Below, in pieces: positions 17,508 through 29,380 of a DNA stretch of 64,000 nt (the first letter of the stretch is position 1; every line of letters begins with the position of its first letter). A model generated the notes under the pieces. The model was given only the letters and a program-made list of their open reading frames with translations. It ran no database searches and was not told the DNA's origin. The position numbers and the translations under genes are program-made. Source of the stretch: Streptomyces natalensis ATCC 27448 (GTDB lineage Bacteria > Actinomycetota > Actinomycetes > Streptomycetales > Streptomycetaceae); the NCBI RefSeq assembly GCF_000935125.1, contig NZ_JRKI01000012.1, positions 19,556-83,555 of the forward strand. Reading direction: 5' to 3'.

Positions 17508-18011
17508 CTACGAGGCCCCGGCGGATTCCGCTTCTCCGATCCTGACCGGTTCGCCGTTGCCGGGCGAGGCGCCACCGCCGGACGACTGGCCGCCGCCGGA
17601 CGACGGGCCGTTCCTGAGCGGTCGCGTGAAGATCTTGGCCACGCACGCCGGGATCGCGGCGCCCGCCCCGTGGCCGCGGGCCCGGTACGCGCTCGGGCTC
17701 TCGCCGACCAGCTCGGTGAATCGTGAGCTGAACGACCCCAGCGACGTACATCCGACCGCGAAGCAGACCTCCGTCACGCTGAGGTCGCCCCGCCGCAACA
17801 GCGCCTTGGCCCGCTCGACACGGCGCGTCATCAGGTAGCTGTAGGGCGTCTCGCCGAAGGCGGCGCGGAAGCTGCGGGAGAAGTGGCCGGGCGACATGAG
17901 GGCGACATCGGCCAGCGCCGGGACGTCCAGCGGTTGCGCGTAGTCGCGGTCCATCACGTCCCGTGCACGGCGAAGCCTTACGAGATCCTCGATCGTCACG
18001 CGCACCAGCAT
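17508..18011 (-). CDS. AraC-family transcriptional regulator
   Basis: 167 aa. Two helix-turn-helix motifs of the AraC/XylS type occupy residues 15-110: QPLDVPALADVALMSPGHFS with FRAAFGETPYSYLMTRRV, then LSVTEVCFAVGCTSLGSFSS with FTELVGESPSAYRARG. There is no sensor domain; a Gly/Ser/Pro-rich tail follows. It probably controls the downstream glyoxalase gene and possibly the divergent UvrA-like gene (177-bp intergenic region). Start ATG 18011 is the first Met before the fold; a ribosome-binding site is not obvious. Confidence 0.85.
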   Translation of the reverse strand: MLVRVTIEDLVRLRRARDVMDRDYAQPLDVPALADVALMSPGHFSRSFRAAFGETPYSYLMTRRVERAKALLRRGDLSVTEVCFAVGCTSLGSFSSRFTELVGESPSAYRARGHGAGAAIPACVAKIFTRPLRNGPSSGGGQSSGGGASPGNGEPVRIGEAESAGAS

Positions 18012-18187
18012 CGCACGGCAGCGAACGCCGCCCATTTCGGGCATCACGCCGCTTTGTCAGACCCCGTCGATATCGTGGCCAGCGACCGTTGCCGCGATCA
18101 AACCTGGCCGGACCAGGTCGAACCAGGCGACGCCGACGCAGACCGCGAATGCGCGGTCCGCCTCACCGATGGGGACACGGAGACACG

Positions 18188-20614
<2,427 letters not shown>

Positions 20615-20633
20615 GAGGGCCTGCGGGGGGGGA

Positions 20634-20693
20634 GGACGAGGCGGGCCGGGGCCGGACGAGGCGGGCCAGGGCCGGACGGGGCGGGCCGGGGAC
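20634..20693. repeat. Three 20-bp tandem GC-rich repeats between UvrA-like and polX
   Basis: Copies at 20634-20653, 20654-20673 and 20674-20693 share the core GGACGAGGCGGGCC with one to three changes. They lie in the 115-bp spacer and carry no ORF. Confidence 0.85.
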
Positions 20694-20729
20694 CAGGCCC
20701 GCGGCACCGGCCCGCACTAAAATGGCCGT

Positions 20730-22460
20730 GTGGTCCGGCCCAACGAGGAGGTCGAGGCGCTGCTCCAGGAGTACGCCGACCTCGTCCTGATCACCGGCGG
20801 AGACGCGTTCAAGGCCCGCGCCTACGAAAAGGCCGCACGCGCCATCGGCGGCCACCACGCCGACGTCTCGAAGCTCGACGCCGAGGGCCTGCGGGAGATC
20901 CCCAACGTCGGCAGGTCCATCGCCGACAAGGTGCTCCAGTACTTGCAGACCGGCCGGATGCCCGCCGTGGAGGATGTCCGGTCGAAGGTCCCGGCAGGCG
21001 TACGCCAGCTGATGGCCATCCCCACCCTCGGCCCCAAAAAGGCCATGGCGCTCTACGAGGATCTGCACATCTCCTCGGTGCCCGAGCTCCTCGACGCCCT
21101 CGACGAGGAGCGGCTGCGCGACCTGAAGGGCTTCGGCCCGAAGACCGAGGAGAACATCCGGCACGGCATCGGCCTGATGCAGGCCGCGGGCGACCGGGTG
21201 CCCCTCAACGCGGCCATGGACGTCGCCGAGGAGATCGTGGCCGAGCTGTCCGCCCTGCCGGGCTGCGAGCACTGCGCGTACGCCGGATCGCTGCGCCGTA
21301 TGCGGGACACCATCGGTGACGTGGACATCCTCGTGGCGGCCGGCCGCTCCGCCCCCTTCATGGACGCCTTCACCCAGCTGCCGGGCACGGCCGAGGTCAT
21401 CGCCCACGGCACGAAGAAGACCTCCATCCGCACCACGAAGGGCCTCCAGATCGATCTGCGGGTCGTGCCACCCGACTCCTGGGGCGCGGGGCTCCAGTAC
21501 TTCACCGGGTCCAAGGCGCACAACATCCGCACCCGCGAGATAGCCGTGCACCACAAGCTCAAGCTCTCCGAATACGGCCTGTTCCACGTCAGGAGCGGAA
21601 AGAAGATCGTCTCGCAGACCGAGGAGGAGGTCTATGCCCGCCTCGGTCTGGTCTGGATCCCGCCGACGCTGCGCGAGGACCGCGGCGAGGTCGCCGCTGC
21701 GCTGCACGGCGAGCTGCCGGACCTCGTCACGGAGACGGACATCAGGGGCGACCTGCACACCCACACCGACCTCACCGACGGCCTCGCCCCGCTGGAGGAG
21801 ATGGTGGAAGCCGCGGCCCGGCGGGGCCTGCGCTACTACGCGATCACCGACCACGCCCCGAACCTCTTCATGCAGCGGATGACCGACGACAAGGTGCTGG
21901 CGCAACGCGAGCGGGTACGCGAACTCGACGGCCGGCACCGCAAGATGCGGCTGCTGCACGGCACCGAGCTCAACATCGGCCCGGACGGGACGGTGGACTG
22001 GCCGCAGGAGTTCCTGCGGGACTTCGACCTCTGCGTCGCCTCCGTGCACTCGCACTTCAACCAGGGACGGGACGCCCTGACCCGCCGCCTCGTCACGGCC
22101 TGCGAGAACCCGCAGATCAACATCATCGGGCACCCGACCACCCGGCTGATCGGCAAGCGGCCGGGCCTCGACATGGACCTCGACGCGGTGTTCGCCGCCT
22201 GCGCCCGCACCGGGACGGCGCTGGAGATCAACGCCCATCCCGACCGGCTCGACCTGTCCGACGAGCACATCCTGCGCGCCAAGCGGTACGGCGTGAAGTT
22301 CGCCGTCAACACCGACGCCCATGCGCCGCTCCACCTGGAGTACCTGCGCTACGGCGTGGGCACCGCGCAGCGGGGCTGGCTGACCGCCGACGAGGTCATC
22401 AACACCTGGCCCTTGGCGCGCCTGCGCCGTTTCCTCCGTAAGGAGGGCCCCGCTCCGTAA
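20730..22460 (+). CDS. polX: Family X DNA polymerase with PHP domain (PolX)
   Basis: 576 aa. The N-terminal helix-hairpin-helix region (residues 1-150; IPNVGRSIADKVLQYL, IPTLGPKKAMALYEDL) is followed by the nucleotidyltransferase core (YAGSLRRMRDTIGDVDILVA, catalytic Asp pair in DVD, and IDLRVVPPDSWGAGLQYFTG). A C-terminal PHP domain from about residue 340 has HTHTDLTDG, ITDHAP, GTELNI, VHSHF and NTDAH metal ligands, giving 3'-5' exonuclease or AP-endonuclease activity. It is a gap-filling repair polymerase. Start GTG 20730 gives the family N-terminus. The stop codon TAA lies inside a 19-bp tandem repeat, so the tail RRFLRKEGPAP is repeat-derived. Confidence 0.93.
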   Translation: MVRPNEEVEALLQEYADLVLITGGDAFKARAYEKAARAIGGHHADVSKLDAEGLREIPNVGRSIADKVLQYLQTGRMPAVEDVRSKVPAGVRQLMAIPTLGPKKAMALYEDLHISSVPELLDALDEERLRDLKGFGPKTEENIRHGIGLMQAAGDRVPLNAAMDVAEEIVAELSALPGCEHCAYAGSLRRMRDTIGDVDILVAAGRSAPFMDAFTQLPGTAEVIAHGTKKTSIRTTKGLQIDLRVVPPDSWGAGLQYFTGSKAHNIRTREIAVHHKLKLSEYGLFHVRSGKKIVSQTEEEVYARLGLVWIPPTLREDRGEVAAALHGELPDLVTETDIRGDLHTHTDLTDGLAPLEEMVEAAARRGLRYYAITDHAPNLFMQRMTDDKVLAQRERVRELDGRHRKMRLLHGTELNIGPDGTVDWPQEFLRDFDLCVASVHSHFNQGRDALTRRLVTACENPQINIIGHPTTRLIGKRPGLDMDLDAVFAACARTGTALEINAHPDRLDLSDEHILRAKRYGVKFAVNTDAHAPLHLEYLRYGVGTAQRGWLTADEVINTWPLARLRRFLRKEGPAP

Positions 22461-22509
22461 GGAGGGCCCGGCTCCGTAAGGAGGGCCCCGCTCCGTAGGG
22501 AGGGCCTCG
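22434..22509 (+). repeat. Four 19-bp tandem repeats spanning the polX stop codon
   Basis: The unit CTCCGTAAGGAGGGCCCCG occurs at 22434, 22453, 22472 and 22491 (the last with two changes). Each unit contains CTCC-GTAA-GGAG, a small hairpin, and an AGGAGG Shine-Dalgarno-like core; the polX TAA is in copy two. It is 83 bp before the next start codon. Confidence 0.92.
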
Positions 22510-22591
22510 GGACAGCGCCCTCACCCTGACCCCGTCGTTCTCACCGTCGTCGAAACCGTCCGCGAAACCGGCCCCGAACCGAGGGAAGATC

Positions 22592-23740
22592 ATGGAACTC
22601 GCGTTTCTCAAGCCGCTCTTCGACCGTCTGGGCCCCTGGGCCTCCGTGTACATCGACACCACCCGCGCGACCGAGGACGCGCTCAAACAGCAGAAGCTCC
22701 GTGAACGCTCCGTCGCCGCACAGCTCATCGACGGGGGTGCCGACCCGTATACGTGCCGGGCGGTGACGGAGCGGCTCGCCCACGAGCCGGTTTCCGGGGC
22801 GCCTCCCGGCCGGGCGGTGTTCGCCGCCGGCGCCGAGGTCGTCCTCGACATCCCGCTCGGTGTGACCCCGGTCCGCACGGAGGCGACCTGGTCCCTGCTG
22901 CCGCATATCGCCCCGCTTCCCGGGCTGATCGGCGAGGAGCCGACGTGCCTGGTCGCGTACATCGACCACACCGGCGCCGATCTGGAACTGCGTGACGCGC
23001 AGCGCAGCCGGACCGTGGCCACGGCGCACGGCAAGGAGTGGCGGGGCCGAGGGCACCGCAGCGTCCCCGAGGACCGGTACGAGTGGCACTACCGGAACAA
23101 GGTCGAGAACAGCTGGAACGAGACCGCCGACATCATCGCGGGCGAGCTCGCCCGGCAGTGGCCGGAGAGCGGCGCACAGCTGCTGGTCCTGACCGGCGGC
23201 CCCCGTGAGCGCCGGGCCGTGCACAACCGGCTGCCCGAGCCGCTCCGGGCCGTCACCGTCGAGGCCGAGAACGGCAGCAGGTCCCCGGGCGCCTCCCGGA
23301 GCGTGCTCGACCAGCAGATCGCGCAGGCGTGCGCGCAGCATGCCCAGGCCCGCCTCGAAGAGGCTCTGGGCCGCTTCCGCGCCGGACGCGGCCGCCCCGG
23401 CGAGCACGGTGTGCGCGGCGTCGACAGCCGTCCCGGAGAAGCTGCGGAAGGAGTGCCCGCCCTCGTGGACGCGGCCCGCAGCCACCAGGTGGACACCTTG
23501 CTCCTCGTACAGGACGCACCCGACGCGGGCCGCGACGTCTGGATCGGCCCCGGTGTCGACCAGGTCGCCGTACAACGCGGCGAGGCCCGGGCCATGGGCG
23601 TCACCAAGCCCGAACGGGCCCGTGCGGACGACGCCCTCCTCCGCTCCGCCGCAGCGGCCGACGCCGAGGTCCTGCTGGTCCCCGCGGGCACACCGGGTCC
23701 GGCGGGCGGCCTCGGCGCCGTACTGCGCTGGAACGCGTGA
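22592..23740 (+). CDS. Vms1/Ankzf1-type peptidyl-tRNA hydrolase-like (baeRF/Rv2629-like)
   Basis: 382 aa. The layout matches bacterial/archaeal eRF1-like (baeRF) proteins: N-terminal region (FDRLGPWASVYIDTTRATED), central domain with basic loop (AYIDHTGADLELRDAQRSRT, RSVPEDRYEWHYRNKVENSW), then an RNase-H-like domain (AQLLVLTGGPRERRAVHNRL) and a C-terminal domain ending AEVLLVPAGTPGPAGGLGAV. Relatives act in ribosome-associated quality control or stress responses; mycobacterial Rv2629 is a known homologue. Start ATG 22592 lies 12 nt after a GAGGGAAG sequence. It follows polX by 131 bp. Confidence 0.85.
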   Translation: MELAFLKPLFDRLGPWASVYIDTTRATEDALKQQKLRERSVAAQLIDGGADPYTCRAVTERLAHEPVSGAPPGRAVFAAGAEVVLDIPLGVTPVRTEATWSLLPHIAPLPGLIGEEPTCLVAYIDHTGADLELRDAQRSRTVATAHGKEWRGRGHRSVPEDRYEWHYRNKVENSWNETADIIAGELARQWPESGAQLLVLTGGPRERRAVHNRLPEPLRAVTVEAENGSRSPGASRSVLDQQIAQACAQHAQARLEEALGRFRAGRGRPGEHGVRGVDSRPGEAAEGVPALVDAARSHQVDTLLLVQDAPDAGRDVWIGPGVDQVAVQRGEARAMGVTKPERARADDALLRSAAAADAEVLLVPAGTPGPAGGLGAVLRWNA

Positions 23741-23768
23741 GGGGGCGCGGTGAGGGCATACGCCTCGG

Positions 23769-24353
23769 TCAGCTCAACGCGCCGTCGTAGTCGGGCAGTT
23801 TGAATCCCTTCTCGTAGTGCCCGCCCTCCAAGTCGGTGCTGCGGTTGCCGACGTTCGCGATCAGCGTGTACCCCTCGCCCTCGTACTTCTTCCGGCAGGC
23901 GAGCTTCACCTGCGCCTTGCCGGGGCTGTCGCCGGACGGCTTGAGGCAGAGGCCGTCGACGGGGTAGCCGGCCGAGGTCAGCTCCTGGACGGTCGAGTCA
24001 TGCGAATCGGCGTCGCGGTACGAGGCGAACAGCACCGCCGCGCCGTGCTGTTGACCGTAGCGAACGGCGTCCAGGATGGCCTGGACCGGCCGGCCCGGGT
24101 CGTAGTGGGTCGCCAGCGAGGTGTTGTCGATGTCCAGGACGATCGCGGGCTTCTCCCCGGCCGGGACGCCGGCGAGCCGATGCCCCAAGTAGTCCCGCAG
24201 GTCCGACGCGACGGGCGCGACATCGGCCAGCCACTCGCTCTTACCGGGCAACGCCTCCGAACGGGCCGCGGCCTGCGCCACCGTGGGCAGTGCGGCGGTC
24301 ACCATGCACATCGTCGAGGCCAACACCGCGGCGATCCGTGTGCGCTTGAGCAT
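23769..24353 (-). CDS. Secreted HAD-superfamily acid phosphatase (class B-like)
   Basis: 194 aa. A signal peptide (MLKRTRIAAVLASTMCMVTA then ALPTVAQAAA) predicts export. The HAD nucleophile motif is IVLDIDNTSLATHY, motif II is LFASYRDADSHD with Ser/Arg following, and motif III/IV is NVGNRSTDL. This is the small acid phosphatase group in which DxDxT starts the cap. Start ATG 24353 has a near-perfect SD (AGGAGGGG, spacing 8). It converges with the Vms1-like gene, leaving 28 bp between stops. Confidence 0.9.
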   Translation of the reverse strand: MLKRTRIAAVLASTMCMVTAALPTVAQAAARSEALPGKSEWLADVAPVASDLRDYLGHRLAGVPAGEKPAIVLDIDNTSLATHYDPGRPVQAILDAVRYGQQHGAAVLFASYRDADSHDSTVQELTSAGYPVDGLCLKPSGDSPGKAQVKLACRKKYEGEGYTLIANVGNRSTDLEGGHYEKGFKLPDYDGALS

Positions 24354-24521
24354 GTATCACCCCTCCTTTCCGCCCTATCGAACGGGCGGTCGGTTAACGG
24401 GGGTGAAACCCGGAGCGGCGATCCAGGGATTCCCGCCGGAACTTGCCCCTTGCAGCCAAGTGCCCGCCACCGTGGTCACGTTGGGGTACGGTCCACGACG
24501 TCCGAACCGTGCGAGGCCGAC

Positions 24522-26252
24522 TCACATGCCGGCCGCCAGGTCACTCAGGGCGTCGGCCCAGTGTTCCGAACCGTGCTCGGCGAAGGCGAGGGGGTCGGCG
24601 GCGCGCAGGCGGAGTTCCAGTGCATCGGCGCGCTCCTCCTGCGCCTCGGTGCCGTACTCCGGCTCCTGGCGCAGAGCGGCCACCGCGTACTGATACGCGA
24701 AGGCGACGAAGGCCGCGAGGCTGGAGTTGACCGGCAGGGCCTCTTCGTAATCGGACTCGGCGCCGACCGCTTCGACCGCTCCGGTCGGGCTGAGGACCAG
24801 GTCGTCGTCGTGCCAGCTGCCCAGCCAGTAGTAGCCGTCCAGCCCCTCGGGGACGTACCTGGCGTCGGGGTCGTCGGGGTCCGCCGGACCGACGCCGACC
24901 TCTTCCAGCGGGGCCGGGCCGTCCTCGGCCAGGTCCTGGTCCAGGGTCAGACCGGGGAGCGGCGCAAGGGGGAGGCCGACGCGGCACAGGATGTCCCGGT
25001 TCCGGCCGGTGATCTCCGCACCGACCTGCTCCTCCGCGAGGAGGATGATCTGGTCCGCGCCCCAGAGGCCCACGAGGTCGGCGTGCGAGGGGTGGTCGGA
25101 GGTGTCGGGCGAGTCGTCTTCGTCGGTCACGGCGGCCGTCAGCCACCCGTCGAGGTCCAGGTCGAGGCCGACGGCGAGATCGCGCTCGACGTCATGTTCG
25201 GTTTCGCCTTCGGCCTGGTGGCCCGGTGCGGCGGTCAGTCGCTCCGTGTCGAGCTGGAGGGCGACCGGGCCGTCGAGCGTGCCGAGCAGCAGCAGTCCGT
25301 CCGCGGTGAGGTGCGCTGTGCGTGTGCGGGCGCTCGGCCGGAGGTCGAGCAGGACGCGCCCGGTGTCGGTCCGCAGCAGTTGGACTCCGTCCCCGTAGGC
25401 GCAGGCCACGACGGAGAGCTCACCGCCCTCGGTGTGCAGGACGGCGGCGCTGAGGTGCAGCGGCCGGTCGGGGAGGGGCCACGCCTCGCCGAGTTGTTCA
25501 CCGGTGTCCGGGGACCATGCCCGCAGGCGGGACCCGGTGTCCGCGGTGAGCACGGCAGCCGGTGCACCGGCCACTCCCTGGGCCCAGACCATCCGCACGA
25601 TCCATGTTTCTGACGCCTCGTCAGCGATCGTCCAGCGCGCCACGACGCTGCCGGTGTCCGCTGCATACGTGCACAGCTCGGCCCCCTCGCCGACCACGGC
25701 ACACAGCCGGCCGTCGACGACACCGGCGCACAGACGCTCCGGGCTCTTCATGTCGTCCAGCGGTACGGCGGCGAGTCGGTCGCCTGTGGTCGCATCCCAG
25801 AACGCGATGCTCTGGAACGGATGGACGGTGACGAGCACGGGCTCGGCCGAGCCGCTCACGGCGGCGACCAGCCCGACGTTGTCCGCGTCACCGGCGACTG
25901 CCTCGTCCGCCCCCTCCGCTTCGTCCGCCTCGTAGGAGCGGCGCACACCGTTCAGGGGCTCCACCATTTCCCGCGCTCCGGCGGCCACCAGTGCCTCCGG
26001 GCCGGCGACCAGCGAGAACGTGTCCTGTCCGGCGTCGCAGAGGACCGGGGGCGTCACCTTCTCCCCGGTGCGGGCGTCGACGAGGTGCAGCCGGTGGGGC
26101 GTGGTGAAGCTGATGCTTCCGTACACCGTCCGGCCCTCATGGTGGGCCGTCTGCGCGGCGATCACCGGGCCGGGCCAGCTGGTCCACGTGCGCGGCGTGG
26201 CGTCGTCCGAGGGCCTCAGACGGGCCCACAGCGGGGTGAACGGCGAGGTCAT
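24522..26252 (-). CDS. WD40-like propeller protein with SUKH-4-like C-terminus
   Basis: 576 aa. Residues about 20-370 form degenerate beta-propeller blades (HLVDARTGEKVTPPVLCDAG, IAFWDATTGDRLAAVPLDDM, LRAWSPDTGEQLGEAWPL). Residues about 430-545 (YWLGSWHDDDLVLSPTGAVE, then LPVNSSLAAFVAFAYQYA) resemble the end of SUKH-4 immunity domains. It is the last gene of the deaminase-toxin operon, 35 bp after the NTPase gene. A role in immunity or in sensing toxin is inferred from the SUKH-like tail and position. ATG 26252 has SD GGAG 5 nt upstream. Confidence 0.72.
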   Translation of the reverse strand: MTSPFTPLWARLRPSDDATPRTWTSWPGPVIAAQTAHHEGRTVYGSISFTTPHRLHLVDARTGEKVTPPVLCDAGQDTFSLVAGPEALVAAGAREMVEPLNGVRRSYEADEAEGADEAVAGDADNVGLVAAVSGSAEPVLVTVHPFQSIAFWDATTGDRLAAVPLDDMKSPERLCAGVVDGRLCAVVGEGAELCTYAADTGSVVARWTIADEASETWIVRMVWAQGVAGAPAAVLTADTGSRLRAWSPDTGEQLGEAWPLPDRPLHLSAAVLHTEGGELSVVACAYGDGVQLLRTDTGRVLLDLRPSARTRTAHLTADGLLLLGTLDGPVALQLDTERLTAAPGHQAEGETEHDVERDLAVGLDLDLDGWLTAAVTDEDDSPDTSDHPSHADLVGLWGADQIILLAEEQVGAEITGRNRDILCRVGLPLAPLPGLTLDQDLAEDGPAPLEEVGVGPADPDDPDARYVPEGLDGYYWLGSWHDDDLVLSPTGAVEAVGAESDYEEALPVNSSLAAFVAFAYQYAVAALRQEPEYGTEAQEERADALELRLRAADPLAFAEHGSEHWADALSDLAAGM

Positions 26253-26287
26253 CGTGTCTCCAAGACGGAACGTCGGGTCAGCCGAGC

Positions 26288-28465
26288 CTAGTACCCGGCG
26301 TCACTGGTGGCGGGCGTCGCCCCTGCGAGCGTCCGCAGTACGGCGAGGTCGAAGGACAGGCGGATGCCGAACCCGCCGAGGTCGACGTCGAGTTCGTGCT
26401 CGGCGGCACGGCGGATGGCCGCGATGTTCGAGCCGAAGCGGAGCTCGGCGAGCGTCGATCCGTCGGCCAGCCTCACCACCCACAGCCGGTCGGCCGCCGT
26501 GCACACGCTCAGCGGGTCCGGCGCCCCCGCGAGGGCGCACAGGAGCTCCGGGGCTTCGTCGGCGCGGACGATCGGGTGGACGAGCCGCCCGTCGTCCGCG
26601 CTCCGGATCTGGAGCAGCCCCTCGCGGTCCGCCACCGCCACGACCGTCACACCGTCGAGCAGCTCGGCCCGCGCGGCGGTACACGGCGTCCCGTGCAACG
26701 TCCATCGCAGGGCCGGGGCATCGCCGAGCCGCTGACCGACCTCCACGGCCCCCGTCTCGGTGAGGGCGACCTCGGGCGGCGCCGGGAGAACGGAGGGATC
26801 AGGGCTATCGAGGGGAACGGGCGCAGCCGCTCCGGCCGCGTCGCCGTCGCCTCCCCCCGGAAGGAGACGCAGCGCGCGGAACGGCAGCCGTCCGTAGGCG
26901 GACTCGACGGCCGCCGCCAGATGGTTCAGGCCATGCTGGAGGGCAGCGACCTGGAGTCGGGCCGGCTGCTCGTGCGACACCGGGTGCAGGAGGGCGGCCA
27001 CCGGGCGCAGGGCCGCGGCGGCGGGCTCGTCGGAGCAGTCGAGTACGGTGCGGAGTTCTTCGAGGTCCGCGCTGAGCAGCACCTCGGGGAAGACGAGCAA
27101 CGGCGCGAGCGCCTTGGGGACGGCAGACGCGTGCCTCAGCAGCTCCGACAGCAGCACCGGGTCGCTCCGCTGCCAGAGGGGACGAGGCGGTCCCTCATAC
27201 ACCGGTCCCCCCTCATCCGGTGGTCCGTCGTCCAGCGGCCCCCCGCCCACCGCTTCGACGGGTACCTGTGCCGCCAGGGAGTGGACGAGCGTGCGGCGCG
27301 CTTGCAGCTCCGCCTGTGGGGACCGGCGGGCGAGGAGCGCGGTGGCTATGGCGGGGTGACGGAGGGCGAAGTGGCTTCCCGACGCACCGGAACCGCCGGG
27401 TCCGTCGTGGTCCGGCTGGAGCAGCGCCCAGCACAGCTCGGCCGCCGTGGCGAACTCCCCCGCATCGATCCGGCGTCCCGCCACGGCAGCGGTGGCCAGG
27501 CGCCACAGGCGCCCGCCGAGCCCGGCCGGCCCGGCCAGGGCAAGGGCGTACAAGGCGTCGGCGACTACGGGGGACTCGGCGGACAGCCGGTCCACGTGCC
27601 GCGCGACCACACCCTCGACATCGATGCCATCCGGCAGGACGTCCACGCCGGCGGCATCCGCCTCTGCCCCCGCGGAGACCCGGTCCAGGACGAGGAGCTG
27701 AGCGAGGAGGAAGTTGGGGTAGGCGGCCTGCGCCACCGCCTGCGCGAACGCGTCCGGTTGCGCGCCGCTCGGCTGTGGGCCGGTTTCGGCTTCCGGGACG
27801 AAGGCGCACAGGGCGGCGACGTACCGGTCGAAGGCCGTGCGATCGGTCCAGTCGGAGGTGTCGATGTCCACGATGACGCAGTCCTCGAAGTGGTGGGCCC
27901 ACTTCTGCGTGCCTTCGGTCACCAGCCGTACGTTCGGCAGCCGGGCCATGGGGGCCAGCAGGGACTCGATGAGGCGGGCCGTGTGCCGCTCGTCCGGCAC
28001 GGCGCCCGCCTCGTCCAAGTCGCCGACGGCCACGCACACGGGGCGCTCGTCCATGGCGATGACGGAGAGCAGCTCGGCGGCGGTGGCGGTCTCGTAGCCG
28101 AGTTGCCCGCCGATGGCCACCGCCAGATCATCGACGCCGCGGCCCCGCGCACCGAGCGCCGCGTGGAAGAGCGGCCCGGATCGGGGCTCGTCCGTCCCCT
28201 CGTCGTCCTGATCCGCCCGGCTGTCGTCCCGATCCGTTCGACCGTCGTCCCGGTCCGCCTGATTGAGGAGGAACAGCCAGGTGAGCAGCGTGCTGCGTCC
28301 ACTGCCGGGGGATCCCGTCACATAGAACGTGCCGCCGTCGGGCGTCCCCTTCACGCATTCCCGGAACGCGTCCGCAACGGCCTGCCGCCCGAAAGGGAAG
28401 CCCTCGTCCACTGTGCCGGCGCTCGCCGCGCTGGGATCGCCGGTCAGGGAATCGCTGTCGATCAC
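26288..28465 (-). CDS. STAND-like P-loop NTPase with C-terminal propeller blades
   Basis: 725 aa from GTG 28465. Walker A is VTGSPGSGRSTLL (residues 50-61), Walker B VCVAVGDLDEAG. A helical region with multiple Leu/Ala-rich helices follows, and the last 200 residues read as propeller blades (LQIRSADDGRLVHPIVRADE, LWVVRLADGSTLAELRFG). The start was set at GTG 28465 because it overlaps the SUKH gene stop as GTGA and has GAGGAGG upstream; a longer frame to 28609 lies inside the SUKH gene. NTPases of this shape act as signal-transducing switches. Its place among toxin and immunity genes suggests toxin sensing or a conflict-system effector role (inference). Confidence 0.78.
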   Translation of the reverse strand: MIDSDSLTGDPSAASAGTVDEGFPFGRQAVADAFRECVKGTPDGGTFYVTGSPGSGRSTLLTWLFLLNQADRDDGRTDRDDSRADQDDEGTDEPRSGPLFHAALGARGRGVDDLAVAIGGQLGYETATAAELLSVIAMDERPVCVAVGDLDEAGAVPDERHTARLIESLLAPMARLPNVRLVTEGTQKWAHHFEDCVIVDIDTSDWTDRTAFDRYVAALCAFVPEAETGPQPSGAQPDAFAQAVAQAAYPNFLLAQLLVLDRVSAGAEADAAGVDVLPDGIDVEGVVARHVDRLSAESPVVADALYALALAGPAGLGGRLWRLATAAVAGRRIDAGEFATAAELCWALLQPDHDGPGGSGASGSHFALRHPAIATALLARRSPQAELQARRTLVHSLAAQVPVEAVGGGPLDDGPPDEGGPVYEGPPRPLWQRSDPVLLSELLRHASAVPKALAPLLVFPEVLLSADLEELRTVLDCSDEPAAAALRPVAALLHPVSHEQPARLQVAALQHGLNHLAAAVESAYGRLPFRALRLLPGGGDGDAAGAAAPVPLDSPDPSVLPAPPEVALTETGAVEVGQRLGDAPALRWTLHGTPCTAARAELLDGVTVVAVADREGLLQIRSADDGRLVHPIVRADEAPELLCALAGAPDPLSVCTAADRLWVVRLADGSTLAELRFGSNIAAIRRAAEHELDVDLGGFGIRLSFDLAVLRTLAGATPATSDAGY

Positions 28466-29340
28466 TCTTTCGACTCCTCCTCGTCGCCCTCGTCCTCGTC
28501 CTCGATGAAGGCCACCAGTTCCCGGATGCCCGCCTCGCGGTCGGCGGCACCGGGCCCGTAGCCGAAGCTGTAGCTGACCTCGGCTCCGGGAAAGGTGGTG
28601 GCCAGCCACTCGGCGCAGTAGCAGCCGGGCAGCGCGCAGGGTTCGAGATCGGCATGGGCCCGGGTGACCCGCTCCGGTGCGATGCCTCGCTTCAGCAGTT
28701 CGCCACCCAGACGCCGCAGCGCATGCCCCTGCCCGGGGACGGTGTAGCCGGAGACCGTCCGCTCCGCACCCGTGGCCGTACGGAATTCGAAGATGCCCGA
28801 GGAGTCGACCGAGCTGGTGAGGCGGAGGTCATCGGTGACCAGCGGCCACCAGTGCTCCTCGTCCGCCATCGCCTCCGGGTCGAGGGCGGTGAGGCGTTCC
28901 TGGAACTGTGCGACGGCGGCCACCGCGTCCCGGCCGACCGGGTCGGACGGCAGGTCCTGGAGCAGCCGGCCGAGTTCGGCCAGGCAGGCCAGCCAGGTGC
29001 GTACGGTGGTGTTCACGAGGCGCGTCGGATGCGTTCCCGCGCACGACGTCGAGACCACCTCGCCTTCCGGGGCGCAGCAGATCTGCGCGCCGCGGTCGTC
29101 GCCCAGGTACCAGAACCCGCGCACCTCCCCGAACGGCTGGGGAAGCCCGGCCTCGGTCGCGTAGCCGGTGAGGGGCAGGGGCTCGCGGGCGGCGCGGAAG
29201 TACGGGCCGACCGACTCCGGCAGCCCCGATGCCGCGAGCAGATCCCGGAGGGGCGAGGGCACCCCCAGGTCTTCGAGTCGTGCGGAACTCCAGCGACGTG
29301 CCGGCAACCCCCCGCGACGACCGGAAGCGGGCGTGGTCAT
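28462..29340 (-). CDS. SUKH-4 immunity domain fused to an inactive deaminase-like domain
   Basis: 292 aa. Residues 15-185 read as SUKH-4 (LGVPSPLRDLLAASGLPESV, GEVRGFWYLGDD, LVNTTVRTWLACLAELGRLL). Residues 195-282 mimic the deaminase toxin encoded just upstream: GQGHALRRLGG, then ERVTRAHADLEPCALPGCYC and EVSYSFGYGPG. The zinc cysteines (C235, C240 or C242) persist, but the catalytic HxE is H206-A-L208, with Leu in place of the proton-shuttling Glu. The acidic tail is DEDEGDEEESKE. ATG 29340 has SD GAGGAG. It follows the toxin by 40 bp, so it is the likely immunity protein; the dead domain may bind or mimic toxin. Confidence 0.8.
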   Translation of the reverse strand: MTTPASGRRGGLPARRWSSARLEDLGVPSPLRDLLAASGLPESVGPYFRAAREPLPLTGYATEAGLPQPFGEVRGFWYLGDDRGAQICCAPEGEVVSTSCAGTHPTRLVNTTVRTWLACLAELGRLLQDLPSDPVGRDAVAAVAQFQERLTALDPEAMADEEHWWPLVTDDLRLTSSVDSSGIFEFRTATGAERTVSGYTVPGQGHALRRLGGELLKRGIAPERVTRAHADLEPCALPGCYCAEWLATTFPGAEVSYSFGYGPGAADREAGIRELVAFIEDEDEGDEEESKE

Positions 29341-29380
29341 TCAGGCGCTCCTCTGCATGTGCATGCGTGGCATTCGTACG

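Noticed and set aside
26396..28561. 721-aa plus-strand frame
   Set aside because: Antisense to the P-loop NTPase gene, which has Walker motifs and an overlapping start.
28466..28609. Upstream extension of the NTPase gene to ATG 28609
   Set aside because: Lies within the SUKH gene and is Arg/Gly-rich; GTG 28465 has SD GAGGAGG and a GTGA overlap.
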